From Armatimonadota bacterium (GTDB lineage Bacteria; Armatimonadota; Hebobacteria; CAIYQO01): 64,000 nt of DNA. The notes beneath the pieces were generated by a model that made no database searches, was not told the origin of the DNA, and saw only the letters and a program-made list of their open reading frames with translations. Where the stretch lies: contig JAKPKV010000042.1 of assembly GCA_029553475.1 (NCBI GenBank), positions 41,117 to 105,116 on the forward strand. Reading direction: 5' to 3'. Positions 9,040 to 17,816 of this stretch are shown piece after piece. The position numbers were made by a program, and so were the translations under genes. Position 1 is the stretch's first letter. Every line of letters starts with the position of its first letter.

Positions 9040-9891
9040 ATGCCCAGCTACCCGCTCATCGGCGCGCATCTCTCCACCAGCACGGGGCTGGCGGCGATGG
9101 TGCGGACCGCCGTCGAAATCGGCGCCGCCTGCATCCAGATGTTCACGGCCAGCCCGCAGCAGTGGCGCGACAAACGCTACGCCCCCGCCGAGGTGGAGGC
9201 CTTTCGCGCGGCGCTGGCGGAGACGGGCGTGGGGCCGGTGGCCTCGCACGAGTCCTACCTTATTAATTTAGCCAGCGGCGACCCGGCGCTGCTGGAGAAA
9301 TCGCGCGCGGCCTTCGTGCAGGAGATCGCCCGCTGCGGCGTCCTCGGCCTGCCGATGGTCATCATCCACTGGGGGTCCTACAAGGGCGGCACGCTGGAGG
9401 ACGGGCTGGCGCGGCTGGCGGAGAGCCTGAACCGGCTCATCCCCCTCGCCGACGACGCCGGCGTGCAGATCGTGCTGGAAACCACCGCCGGGCAGGGCAG
9501 CTACCTGGGCGGCGAGTTCGCCCAGTTCCCGCGCCTCTTTGACATGGTGGCGCGGCAAGAGCGCCTGGGCGTCTGCCTGGACACCTGCCACGTCTTCGCC
9601 GCCGGGTACGACCTGCGCACCGACGAGGGCTACGCGCGCACCTGGGCGGAGTTCGACCGCCTCATCGGTATTGATCGCCTGCGCGCCATGCACCTCAACG
9701 ACACCGAAAAGCTCCTCGCCAGCCACGCCGACCGCCACAGCAACATCGGCCACGGCCTGCTCGGCGCCGCCACCTTCCGCCGCCTCCTCCACGACCCCCG
9801 CCTGCGCGACGTGCCCAAATACCTGGAAACCCCCGGCGGCGACGACGCGTATGCCGCCGATCTGCTGCTGCTGCGGGAGCTGGCGGCGTGA
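9040..9891 (+). CDS. nfo: endonuclease IV (AP endonuclease family 2)
   Basis: The 283-aa length is typical for endonuclease IV, which cleaves abasic sites in base-excision repair using a trinuclear zinc centre. The TIM-barrel signatures are visible: 'IGAHLSTSTGL' at the start, the Glu in 'VLETTAGQGS', 'CLDTCHVFAAGYD', 'MHLNDTEK' and 'DRHSNIGHG'. These contain the His, Asp and Glu zinc ligands. The start MPSYPLIGAH is preceded by GAGGA; the upstream in-frame ATG adds a non-homologous 15 residues. It is divergent from acpP and convergent with the MFS gene, with stops 17 bp apart. Confidence 0.94.
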   Translation: MPSYPLIGAHLSTSTGLAAMVRTAVEIGAACIQMFTASPQQWRDKRYAPAEVEAFRAALAETGVGPVASHESYLINLASGDPALLEKSRAAFVQEIARCGVLGLPMVIIHWGSYKGGTLEDGLARLAESLNRLIPLADDAGVQIVLETTAGQGSYLGGEFAQFPRLFDMVARQERLGVCLDTCHVFAAGYDLRTDEGYARTWAEFDRLIGIDRLRAMHLNDTEKLLASHADRHSNIGHGLLGAATFRRLLHDPRLRDVPKYLETPGGDDAYAADLLLLRELAA

Positions 9892-9907
9892 ACGGGCCGG
9901 AGGGGGA

Positions 9908-11227
9908 TCAGGCTGTTTGCCCGTCGCGCGGCGGGCGAGGGGGGCGCCGCTCCGTTCCCGGCAGCCGCGCCCACGCCAGCACCGCCCCCAGCAGCATCAG
10001 CGCGGCGGCGGCGGCGACGGTGGGGATGAGGCCGGCGGCGCCGAGGAGCCAGCCGGCGGCAAGGGGCACCAGCACGCCGCGCACGCCCACCGCCACGTTC
10101 TGCACCGCCTGGTAGCGCAGCACCGCCCCGCGCCCCGCCATGGCGTTCACCACCAGGTAAAAATAGACCGCCTGCAGGCCGTAGCCGATATTCGTGACGA
10201 TGAGGCCGGGCAGCAGCAGCAGGAAGGCGAGGCCGCCGCGGACGCCGAGGGCGAGGAGCAGGAGGCTGATGAGCATATTCACGGCGGTGAGCGCGTAGGG
10301 CAGGATGAGCTGGCGGTTCTCGTCACCCACCCGGCCGTGGCGGCTCATATAGAGGTAGGCGCCCATCTGCGCCACCGACATCAGCGCGGAGAGCACCCCC
10401 ACCTGGCCGAAGGTGAGGGCGAAGGCGTCGGCGTCCGCCACCATCACCGGCCACGCCACCGTGCCCACGATGCCCCCGCTGCCGAAGAAGGTGAGCGCCA
10501 CCAGGTACCAGAGGAACGCCCGGTTGCGCAGCGGAGCTTCCCCGGGAGCGCCGGTGTCCTCACCGGCATCCTGCGTCCCGGGAGCGTCGGATTCCTCGCC
10601 GGCATCCTGCGCCCCCGAAGCGCCGGCGTCCTCGCCGGTCGCCTCCTCGCGCACCCCGCGGAAGCGCCACATCGCCGCCACCGCGAGGAAGCCGAAGACG
10701 CACAGCCCGCCGAGGGCGCGGATGGCGACGTCCAGCGGCCGGCCGGTGAGCAGCCAGCCGATGAGCATGGTGAAGAGAAACGCCGCCAGCGCGCGGACCG
10801 TGAAGATGAGGCTCATCACGCGGGTATGCGCGGCGTTGGGATACACGACGTTGAGCAGCGCGGGGTAGGCGGCGTCGGAGATGCCGCCGAGCAGCAGCAC
10901 CCCGGCGTAGCCGATCATCAGCGTGGGCAGCGAGGGGGCGACAAGCATCGGCAGCAGGCTGAGGCTCGCCAGCAGGCGCAGCGCCATCATCACCCCGCCC
11001 AGCGGCCAGCGCCGGCAGAGCAGCGGCAGCCATCCGCTGAACAGCGCCGAGGCGTAGTTCACCGACACCGCCGCCCCCAGCAGCATGGCGTCCGCCCCGG
11101 CCTTGCGCCCCACTACCAGCCCCAGCGCCGTGAGCACCGCCAGCATCACCGCCCACGCCGCGTTGGCGGCGGCATCGGCGAGAAAGACGGGGCGCAGCGC
11201 GGGCTCGGCGCGAAAGGTCGTCAACAT
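9908..11227 (-). CDS. MFS transporter with repeat-expanded central loop
   Basis: The 439-aa protein has about twelve hydrophobic helices in two six-helix halves, the layout of the major facilitator superfamily; the substrate is unknown. The central cytoplasmic loop (about residues 193-228) is three copies of a 12-residue unit of the type GEDAGASGAQDA. These are encoded by three tandem 36-bp repeats that match an intergenic REP-like hairpin family elsewhere in the window. The loop is where insertions are best tolerated, so the protein is probably functional. There is no clear regulatory partner nearby. The gene is divergent from the HEAT-repeat gene. Confidence 0.85.
   Translation of the reverse strand: MLTTFRAEPALRPVFLADAAANAAWAVMLAVLTALGLVVGRKAGADAMLLGAAVSVNYASALFSGWLPLLCRRWPLGGVMMALRLLASLSLLPMLVAPSLPTLMIGYAGVLLLGGISDAAYPALLNVVYPNAAHTRVMSLIFTVRALAAFLFTMLIGWLLTGRPLDVAIRALGGLCVFGFLAVAAMWRFRGVREEATGEDAGASGAQDAGEESDAPGTQDAGEDTGAPGEAPLRNRAFLWYLVALTFFGSGGIVGTVAWPVMVADADAFALTFGQVGVLSALMSVAQMGAYLYMSRHGRVGDENRQLILPYALTAVNMLISLLLLALGVRGGLAFLLLLPGLIVTNIGYGLQAVYFYLVVNAMAGRGAVLRYQAVQNVAVGVRGVLVPLAAGWLLGAAGLIPTVAAAAALMLLGAVLAWARLPGTERRPPRPPRDGQTA
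10543..10650. repeat. three tandem 36-bp REP-like units inside the MFS gene
   Basis: Units at about 10543-10578, 10579-10614 and 10615-10650 each contain GGAGCG (or GAAGCG) followed by a short hairpin (for example GCCGGTG-TCCT-CACCGGC). They match the intergenic copies at 25135-25158 and 45088-45109. The 36-bp period keeps the frame open. Confidence 0.8.
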
Positions 11228-11346
11228 GGCGCCCGCACACTATACCGGGTGTGGGGGAAAGGGGCAAGGGGGCAGGAATCTCGCCGGCAAGTGCGAATAT
11301 GCACAACAGGGCCGCCACGGTCGGAGGCTCGGAAATGGAGGGCTCG

Positions 11347-14300
11347 ATGCCTCGATACGGATGCCTGCTCTGCCTGCTCCTCGCGCTCGCCGGCCCGCTC
11401 TGCGCGCAGCCGGAACTCCTGCCCCCCTCCGTACAGCAGGAAACGGATATCAACCGGCTCGCTCAGCGGCTGAAAGACGGCCCGGCGCAGACGCGCGTCG
11501 AGGTCGTCCAGCGCCTGCATCAGTTAGGCAGCCCGCACATTGTCCCACTGCTGCTGCAAGCGCTGGTAGATGAAGATGAACGGGTGCGCAGTGCCGCCGC
11601 GGACGTTTTAAGCTGCGGTGAACCAGACCCCGTGCGCGACCGCCTGCTGGCACTGCTGAAGACCGTACAACCCGAAATACGTCCACAGGTAATACAGGCG
11701 CTCAGCCGCGATCAGCATCAGCGCGTGACGGATGCGCTGTTGCCGCTGTTACAGGACGAGGCCACGGAGGTGCGGGTATGGGCGGTGCCTGCCCTGGGCG
11801 AGCGTGACGACCCGCGTGTTGCCCCCGCCATGCTTGAAGCCTCTCGCGATCCTGCACAGCAGGTGCGTGACTTCGCGGTGCGTACGCTCTGGCGTTTTCC
11901 AACCCAGGAGGCCGAATCACGCTTGCTTGAAGCACTCACCGATAACGCATTTCAGGTACGCATGAGTGCGGCCATCGCCATCAGGGCGGCGCTCGACATG
12001 CGACAGGATACCACCCTTCGGCGCACGGCAGTTCAGCCCCTTATCGGCCGGCTTGCTGACGAGAATGTGCACGTGCGGTGCCTGGCCATCGAAGCCCTTG
12101 TCGCAACCCGCGATCCGGCAGTCGTACCGACGCTGATGCCCTTGTTGAAGGACAAGGAAGTGCCGGTATGCCATCACGCGATAAACGCGTTGGGGGATCT
12201 TCGCGATGCGCGGACGGTGTCACCGTTGCTTGCGCTGATGCAGACCGGTGACGGTGACAGCGCTCTTCTCGCCGCAGAGTCTGTGCGCCGTATTGGCAAG
12301 CCAGCCGTGCCGAAAATTTTGGACGCATACTGGCAGGCGAAAGAGCCGGCGCAACGGCTGAAGCTGTTCGATTTACTGAAGCAGATGCGTGACCCGGCGC
12401 TGGCCGCATTCTATGCCGATGTCTTCATACGAGAAACCGATAGCGAACTGCGTACAGTATCCGCCCGGGCACTCGAGACTGCGTTTGATGCGCGCGCCGT
12501 GCCGGCGCTCCTGGCGGCGATACAGGATACCGATCCGATAGTACGGCAGGCGGCGGCCAGCGCGCTGCGCCCCAGTCCTGAGCGTGCTACCACCGATGCA
12601 TTACTGCCCCTGCTGCATGATCCGCAGGCGAACGTGCGCATTGCGGCCATCTGCGCGTTGTACGGGCGTGGTGATGACCGGGTGATGCCGGCACTCGCCG
12701 CCGGCTTGAAGGATCGCGATCCGGATGTGCGGGCCAGTGCCATACAATGCCTGCAGGAGGAGACGGAACTGCTGGAGGCTCTCCTGCAGGCGGTGCAGGA
12801 CAAAGAAGCGGTGGTACGCCAGGCCGTCTGGCGAGCACTGGAACAGCAGTATCGCATTGGCCGCCGTGCGGACCGCCCGCGAATCATCACGGCCCTCCTC
12901 ACTCTGCTGGAAAACGCCGATGCCGGCATGCGGCAGGAGATGATGTTTACCTTGGGAGAGTACACCGAGCCACAGGTGATTGATGCGCTCGCCACACTCA
13001 CGCAGCGTGACGCATCACCACAGGTGCGCCAATTCGCCGCGAGAGCGCTCGGGCGCATCGGCGACGACCGCGCGGTCGTGCCGCTGCTGCGGACCATGCA
13101 TGACCCGGTAGAGTGGGTGCGCAGCGCGGCGAAGGACGAACTGGGCCGCATCGGCGACCGGCGGGCGATACCGGCGCTGCTGGCCATCAAAGATGTGGGC
13201 GACCAGCAGGACCACCAACGCACCGCCAGTGCGCTGACCCGTCTTGGGATGACGCAGGGCATCGCACCGCCGAAAGGTTTTTCCGAGGAAGAGTGGGCGA
13301 TTCTTGTCCACGTTTTCGGGCGGTATGAGTTGGACAAGGCGGCATTGCTCGCGCTGCAAGCACGCCAGCCCCAATTTATTGAAATCCTTAAGACCTGCCT
13401 GACACGCGCGACGGAGACCGGCGGCTATGAACAGCAGATGATGCGAGTGCTGGTGACACTGGAGGCGCCCGGCGCCGCCGATGCCATCGCCGCGCATTAT
13501 CAGCAGGCACATCGGGAAGGCGGTGACTCGTTTGCAGCAGAGATGCTGTTGACATTGCGTGATACCCGTGCCATCGAGCCGATGATCGAACACATACGAA
13601 GGCGGAGTCCGCGGCAACTAGGTCCGTATGTTGCCAAGCAGATACTGGCCTTGTCAGCATTCGATGACCCGCGCGTTGCCAAATTGCTGGAAGCTTTGCG
13701 CAATAGCGAGGACGTGTCTATCCGCTATGCCGTTGCCGGCGCGCTGGCGCGGCGAGGCGATGCGGAGGCGCTGGCGTTCCTATTACAGCCGCTCGATACC
13801 AACGACAGTGCCGCGTACCACGCCGCAACCGAGGCGCTGGGGCACAGCGGCAACGGCAAAGCGCTCGATGTGTTGCTTCGAGAGCTGGCGCAAGCGGAAC
13901 CGACGCTGCGTGGCATGGCTGCGCAGGCGGTGAAGGGGTGGTTGGCGGAACATCCCGATGCGAAGACGTACGCGCGGGTCGCCCCGCTGCTGCTCGATGC
14001 CGCGGAAAAGGAACACAGCGTATTTCTCCGGCTGCTTTTGCTGGAAACGCTGGCCGCGCACAACGATCCCCGTGCCGTGGACGGGCTCATCGTCCTGGTG
14101 CTGGACGCACGGTATGCGATGCGGCGGGCCATGCAACTGCTGGCTTCATATGGCGGCGAGAAGGTGGTGGATGCCCTGGTGCAGGTGCTGGCCGAGGGGA
14201 ACCCCGAGATGCGCGAAGAGGCCGCCGCGCAGTTGGGCGCGCTGGGCGACGCCAAAGCCATCCCCGCCCTGCTGCGCGCGGTGCGGGAAGACACCACCCG

Positions 14301-14496
14301 CGTGCGCGTGAAAGCCATCCGCAGCCTGGGGATGCTGAAGGCGGCTGAGGCCGTCGAGCCGCTGATTGCCGCGCTGGCCGAGCCGGGCACGCGCGTGCAG
14401 GACGCCGCCGCGGAGGCGCTGGCGGCCATGACCGGGCAGGCGTTCGGGACAGATCAGAAAGCCTGGCGGGCCTGGTGGGAGCAGCAGGGGAAGTAA
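11347..14496 (+). CDS. secreted HEAT-repeat protein (1049 aa)
   Basis: A signal peptide (MPRYGCLLCLLLALAGPLCA) is followed by roughly 25-30 tandem HEAT/PBS-lyase-type repeats of about 30 residues. The recurrent consensus is 'D..VR..AA.AL..IGD.RAVPALL', which covers the protein almost to its C-terminus. HEAT solenoids are protein-protein scaffolds and this one is exported, so it probably works in the periplasm or at the cell surface. There is no enzymatic domain. The start is chosen because GGAGGG lies six bases upstream and the signal peptide begins there; the longer ORF adds 32 unlikely residues. The middle two thirds use more A/T-ending codons than neighbouring genes. A strong intrinsic terminator follows three bases after the stop codon. 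Confidence 0.9.
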   Translation: MPRYGCLLCLLLALAGPLCAQPELLPPSVQQETDINRLAQRLKDGPAQTRVEVVQRLHQLGSPHIVPLLLQALVDEDERVRSAAADVLSCGEPDPVRDRLLALLKTVQPEIRPQVIQALSRDQHQRVTDALLPLLQDEATEVRVWAVPALGERDDPRVAPAMLEASRDPAQQVRDFAVRTLWRFPTQEAESRLLEALTDNAFQVRMSAAIAIRAALDMRQDTTLRRTAVQPLIGRLADENVHVRCLAIEALVATRDPAVVPTLMPLLKDKEVPVCHHAINALGDLRDARTVSPLLALMQTGDGDSALLAAESVRRIGKPAVPKILDAYWQAKEPAQRLKLFDLLKQMRDPALAAFYADVFIRETDSELRTVSARALETAFDARAVPALLAAIQDTDPIVRQAAASALRPSPERATTDALLPLLHDPQANVRIAAICALYGRGDDRVMPALAAGLKDRDPDVRASAIQCLQEETELLEALLQAVQDKEAVVRQAVWRALEQQYRIGRRADRPRIITALLTLLENADAGMRQEMMFTLGEYTEPQVIDALATLTQRDASPQVRQFAARALGRIGDDRAVVPLLRTMHDPVEWVRSAAKDELGRIGDRRAIPALLAIKDVGDQQDHQRTASALTRLGMTQGIAPPKGFSEEEWAILVHVFGRYELDKAALLALQARQPQFIEILKTCLTRATETGGYEQQMMRVLVTLEAPGAADAIAAHYQQAHREGGDSFAAEMLLTLRDTRAIEPMIEHIRRRSPRQLGPYVAKQILALSAFDDPRVAKLLEALRNSEDVSIRYAVAGALARRGDAEALAFLLQPLDTNDSAAYHAATEALGHSGNGKALDVLLRELAQAEPTLRGMAAQAVKGWLAEHPDAKTYARVAPLLLDAAEKEHSVFLRLLLLETLAAHNDPRAVDGLIVLVLDARYAMRRAMQLLASYGGEKVVDALVQVLAEGNPEMREEAAAQLGALGDAKAIPALLRAVREDTTRVRVKAIRSLGMLKAAEAVEPLIAALAEPGTRVQDAAAEALAAMTGQAFGTDQKAWRAWWEQQGK

Positions 14497-14498
14497 TA

Positions 14499-14552
14499 TT
14501 TCCGCCGCGAACGGCCCGCGGTGGCGTTCGCGGCGGAAATCGGATATTTTTT
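14499..14552 (+). terminator. intrinsic terminator of the HEAT-repeat gene
   Basis: TTTCCGCCGCGAACG (14499-14513) pairs perfectly over 15 bp with 14525-14539 around an 11-base loop. It is followed by a six-T run (14547-14552). Confidence 0.93.
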
Positions 14553-14571
14553 CCTCCCCGGCAGGAACAGC

Positions 14572-14606
14572 CCTCCCGTTACTGAATAGTCCAACGGGGC
14601 GGGAGG
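14572..14606 (+). promoter_or_regulatory. possible SD-sequestering hairpin of the GH106-like gene
   Basis: CCTCCCG (14572-14578) can pair with CGGGAGG (14600-14606), which contains the ribosome binding site of the gene starting at 14613. This would hide the site until something opens it. The 7-bp stem and 21-base loop are modest, so chance is possible. Confidence 0.3.
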
Positions 14607-14612
14607 TGCGCC

Positions 14613-17600
14613 ATGGATTTTTCGAAATTTCAGCAGCCGGACAGTTACTTTCGGCCGGCGCCGTTCTGGGCGATTAACGAGCGGTTGACGCCGGAGGAGA
14701 CGGCGCGGCAGATGGCGGATATGCTCGCCGTCGGGCTGTCCGGCGGGTTTTTCCATTCACGCGCCGGGCTGGTGACGGATTACCTGGGTGACGAGTGGTT
14801 CGCCGCCATGGAGGCGGCGCTGCGGGTGGCGCGCGAGGGGGACGGCTACCTGTGGCTCTACGACGAAGACCTGTGGCCGAGCGGCAACGCCGGCGGGCAG
14901 GTGGCGGGAATGAAAGACGAGTATCGCAGCGCCGGCCTGTTTGCCGTGCTGCTGGCCGCCGGGGAGGCGCCGGAGGCGGATACCTCCGAGCGCATGCTGC
15001 GCGCCGCCTACCGCGTGGAGCGCGACGGCATCCGCCTGACCGCCTGCGCGGCGATCACCCCCGAAGCCGCGCGCGCCGAGACGGGCTGCGAGCGCCTGGT
15101 GCTCTACCGCCGCTACGCCGAAAAGACCGGCTGGTGGAGCGGGGAGAGCTACGCCAACCTGCTGCACCCGGAGGTCACCGAGCAGTTTCTCAAGCTGACG
15201 CACGACGTGTATTTCGCGAAGCTGGGCGCGGAGTTCGGGAAACGCATCCCCGGCATCTTCACCGACGAGCCGCAGGTCTACCTGGCGCCGAACGCGCTGC
15301 CCTGGTACGAGGGGCTGCCGGCGAAATACGCCGAGTGGACCGGGCGCGATTTCTGGGCGGACGTGCCCTACCTCTTCTTCGACGGCGCCGAAGAGCGCCC
15401 CGCGCGCCTCTTCATCCATCGGGCGATCCTGCGGCAGTTCTGCGAGGCGTACAGCCAGCCGATCTTCGCGTGGTGCGCGGCGCACCACATCGCCCACACC
15501 GGCCACTACAACGCCGAGGACACCCTCCCCTCGCAGATTCGCTACCACGGCGGCGGGGTGATGGCGCACTACCGCTACCAGCAGATCCCCGGCATTGACC
15601 ACCTGTGCCGCGACGACGAGCTGCACCTGCTCACCTGCAAGCAGGTGGGCTCCGCCGCCCGCCAACTCGGCCGCAAGGAGGTGCTGACGGAGATCTTCGG
15701 CGTCACCCGCCATACGAACACGTTTGAAGGGTTCAAGCGCATCGGCAATTACGACCTGGTGCTCGGCGCCACCTTCCTCTGCCCGCACCTCACCCTCTAC
15801 ACCGCCCGCGGCCGCCGCAAGCGCGACTACCCGCCGAACTGGAACTACCAGCAGACCTACTGGACGGAGTTGAAGCCGCTGAACGACTACTTCACCCGCC
15901 TGGGCTGGCTGATGACGCAGGGCGAGCCGCGGGTGGATATCGTGGTGCTGCACCCGGTGGAGAGCGGCGCCGCCGGCCACCGCTTCGCCGTGGACTCCAG
16001 CCTGGCGCTGCCCGGCGAGAATTTCGACGCCGCCGGGCACTACGACGCGATGTTGCGCCGCACGCTGGGGGCGATCCTCAACGCGGGCTACGAGTGCGAC
16101 CTCGGCGACGAGATCTTCCTGGAGGAGATGGGCGCGGTGGAGGGCGACCGCCTGCGCATCGGCGCGGTGAGTTACTCCGTGGTCGTGGTGCCGCCGTCGG
16201 CCACCTGGCGGCCGCACACGCTGGCGCTCCTGCGGCACTTCGCCGCCAACGGCGGCACGCTGGTCTTCGTCGGGGAATTGCCGGTGGAAGTGGACGGCGC
16301 GCCGAACGCGGAGGCCTGGCGCGCGCTGGCGGCGCACGCGCGCACCGTGCCCTGTTCCCGCGTCCAGGTGGCGGCGGCGATGGATACGGTCGCCCCGCGG
16401 CGCTTCCGCCTGCGCGACCCCGACGGGCAGATCGTGCCCGCCACCTATGTGCAGCATCGCGCCGACGGCGAGGACGAGGTGTTCTTCATCGCCAACGTGG
16501 ACGGCGCCGCCGCGCGCGACTATGAATTCTCGCTGGCCGGCGACGCGCCGCTGGCGGTCTGGGACCCGCTCACCGGCGAGCGCCGCGCCGTGCCGGGCGC
16601 GCGCTACCGCTTCACGCTGGCGCCCGCCGGCGCGCTGGTGCTCGTCGCCGGGCCGAACGCGGCGGACGGCGCCCCGCCGGTCGCCGCCCCGCCGGCGCTG
16701 GACGGGGAGGTCGTGCCGCTGCCGGACACGTGGGCCTTCACCCGCTCCGAGCCGAACGTGCTGGTGATGGATCGGCCGGACGTGTCGGTGGACGGCGGCG
16801 AGACGTGGTGGGGTCCGGACCTGGAGTTCCGCCAGCGGCGCAAGCTGGCGGAGCATTTCGGCATCGCCGACGCCCTGCAATGGCAGCCGTGGGTGGCCAT
16901 CCGCAAAGGTCTCTTCGACGGCAAAGGCGGCGAGGTGACGCTGCGCTACCGGGTGCACAGCGCGCTGGAGCGCCCGACCGCCGCGCTGGTGATGGAGGAC
17001 CTGCGCCGCGCGACGGCGCTGACGGTGAACGGCCGGCCGGTGGAGATCTCCGCGCTGGACTGGCACTGGGACCGCGGCTTCGACAAGGTGGAGATCGGCG
17101 CGTATCTGACGGCCGGCGAGAACGTCATCGCGGCGCGGCTGCCCTACGATTTCCGCACGGAGATCGAGGCCGCCTACCTGGTGGGCGACTTCGGCGTGCG
17201 GCTGGTCAGCCCGTATGAAGGCGAGCTCGTCCCCGAACCGGCGCGGCTCGCCAGCGGCTCCTGGGTGGAGCAGGGCTACCCGTTCTACTCCGGCGCCATC
17301 ACCTACCGGACGACGATCGCCGCGCCGGCGGGGCGCGCCTTCCTGCGGCTGAAAGGCGCCTCCGGCATCCTCTATCACGTACGCGTGAACGGCGTCGAGG
17401 TCGGTCCCATCCTCTGGCGCCCGCACGTGGTGGAGCTCACCGCCGCCCTGCGCCCCGGCGAGAACGCGCTGGAGATCGAAGTCGTCTCCAGCCGCCAGAA
17501 CACCCTCGGCCCGCTGCACGAGAAGGCCGGCGACGACAACCGCTGGGTCGGCCCCGGCGCCTTCGAAGGCCCCTGGCAGACCCGCGACGAACTGAGCCTG

Positions 17601-17645
17601 TTCGATTACGGCCTGCTCGGCGGGGCGGAGATAGTGGTGGTGTGA
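14613..17645 (+). CDS. GH106-like alpha-L-rhamnosidase family protein
   Basis: The 1010-aa protein starts MDFSKFQQPDSYFRPAPFWA and continues with a 'GGFFHSRAGLVTDYLGDEW' segment and 'YLWLYDEDLWPSGNAGG'. This is the diagnostic start of GH106-type barrels, where the Asp-Glu pair lies near the active site. 'GIFTDEPQ' (about residue 210) is a plausible catalytic strand. Residues beyond about 700 form galactose-binding-like beta-sandwiches ending 'AEIVVV'. GH106 enzymes release terminal L-rhamnose from plant or microbial polysaccharides. No signal peptide is seen, so the enzyme is probably cytoplasmic or exported by another route. The start follows GGGAGG by seven bases. A GH78 gene follows on the same strand, giving a rhamnosidase pair. 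Confidence 0.8.
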   Translation: MDFSKFQQPDSYFRPAPFWAINERLTPEETARQMADMLAVGLSGGFFHSRAGLVTDYLGDEWFAAMEAALRVAREGDGYLWLYDEDLWPSGNAGGQVAGMKDEYRSAGLFAVLLAAGEAPEADTSERMLRAAYRVERDGIRLTACAAITPEAARAETGCERLVLYRRYAEKTGWWSGESYANLLHPEVTEQFLKLTHDVYFAKLGAEFGKRIPGIFTDEPQVYLAPNALPWYEGLPAKYAEWTGRDFWADVPYLFFDGAEERPARLFIHRAILRQFCEAYSQPIFAWCAAHHIAHTGHYNAEDTLPSQIRYHGGGVMAHYRYQQIPGIDHLCRDDELHLLTCKQVGSAARQLGRKEVLTEIFGVTRHTNTFEGFKRIGNYDLVLGATFLCPHLTLYTARGRRKRDYPPNWNYQQTYWTELKPLNDYFTRLGWLMTQGEPRVDIVVLHPVESGAAGHRFAVDSSLALPGENFDAAGHYDAMLRRTLGAILNAGYECDLGDEIFLEEMGAVEGDRLRIGAVSYSVVVVPPSATWRPHTLALLRHFAANGGTLVFVGELPVEVDGAPNAEAWRALAAHARTVPCSRVQVAAAMDTVAPRRFRLRDPDGQIVPATYVQHRADGEDEVFFIANVDGAAARDYEFSLAGDAPLAVWDPLTGERRAVPGARYRFTLAPAGALVLVAGPNAADGAPPVAAPPALDGEVVPLPDTWAFTRSEPNVLVMDRPDVSVDGGETWWGPDLEFRQRRKLAEHFGIADALQWQPWVAIRKGLFDGKGGEVTLRYRVHSALERPTAALVMEDLRRATALTVNGRPVEISALDWHWDRGFDKVEIGAYLTAGENVIAARLPYDFRTEIEAAYLVGDFGVRLVSPYEGELVPEPARLASGSWVEQGYPFYSGAITYRTTIAAPAGRAFLRLKGASGILYHVRVNGVEVGPILWRPHVVELTAALRPGENALEIEVVSSRQNTLGPLHEKAGDDNRWVGPGAFEGPWQTRDELSLFDYGLLGGAEIVVV

Positions 17646-17650
17646 AGGCC

Positions 17651-17777
17651 CACCTCTCCCCCCGGCCCCCTCCCCTGCGCGGGGAGGGGGAGTGAGGGGA
17701 AAGATGATTCCGGCATACGTTCTCTCCTCACGACTCTCCCCCTCCCCACCTAGGGGAGGGGGCCGGGGGGAGAGGTG
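17651..17777. repeat. 127-bp palindromic element with 26-bp perfect arms
   Basis: CACCTCTCCCCCCGGCCCCC with TCCCCT (17651-17676) is exactly complementary to 17752-17777. The inner parts (GGGGAGGGGGAG versus CTCCCCCTCCCC) pair as well. The element fills almost the whole gap between the GH106-like stop and the GH78 ribosome binding site. Transcribed, it would form a very stable hairpin, acting as terminator, attenuator or mobile REP-like unit. Confidence 0.85.
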
Positions 17778-17816
17778 AAATCCGTGCAGCGCAATGTTAA
17801 TTTAAGGAGACCGGCC

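Noticed and set aside
14757..17519. 920-aa minus-strand ORF opposite the GH106-like gene
   Set aside because: Same GC-driven shadow; lacks a start signal and any recognisable domain.
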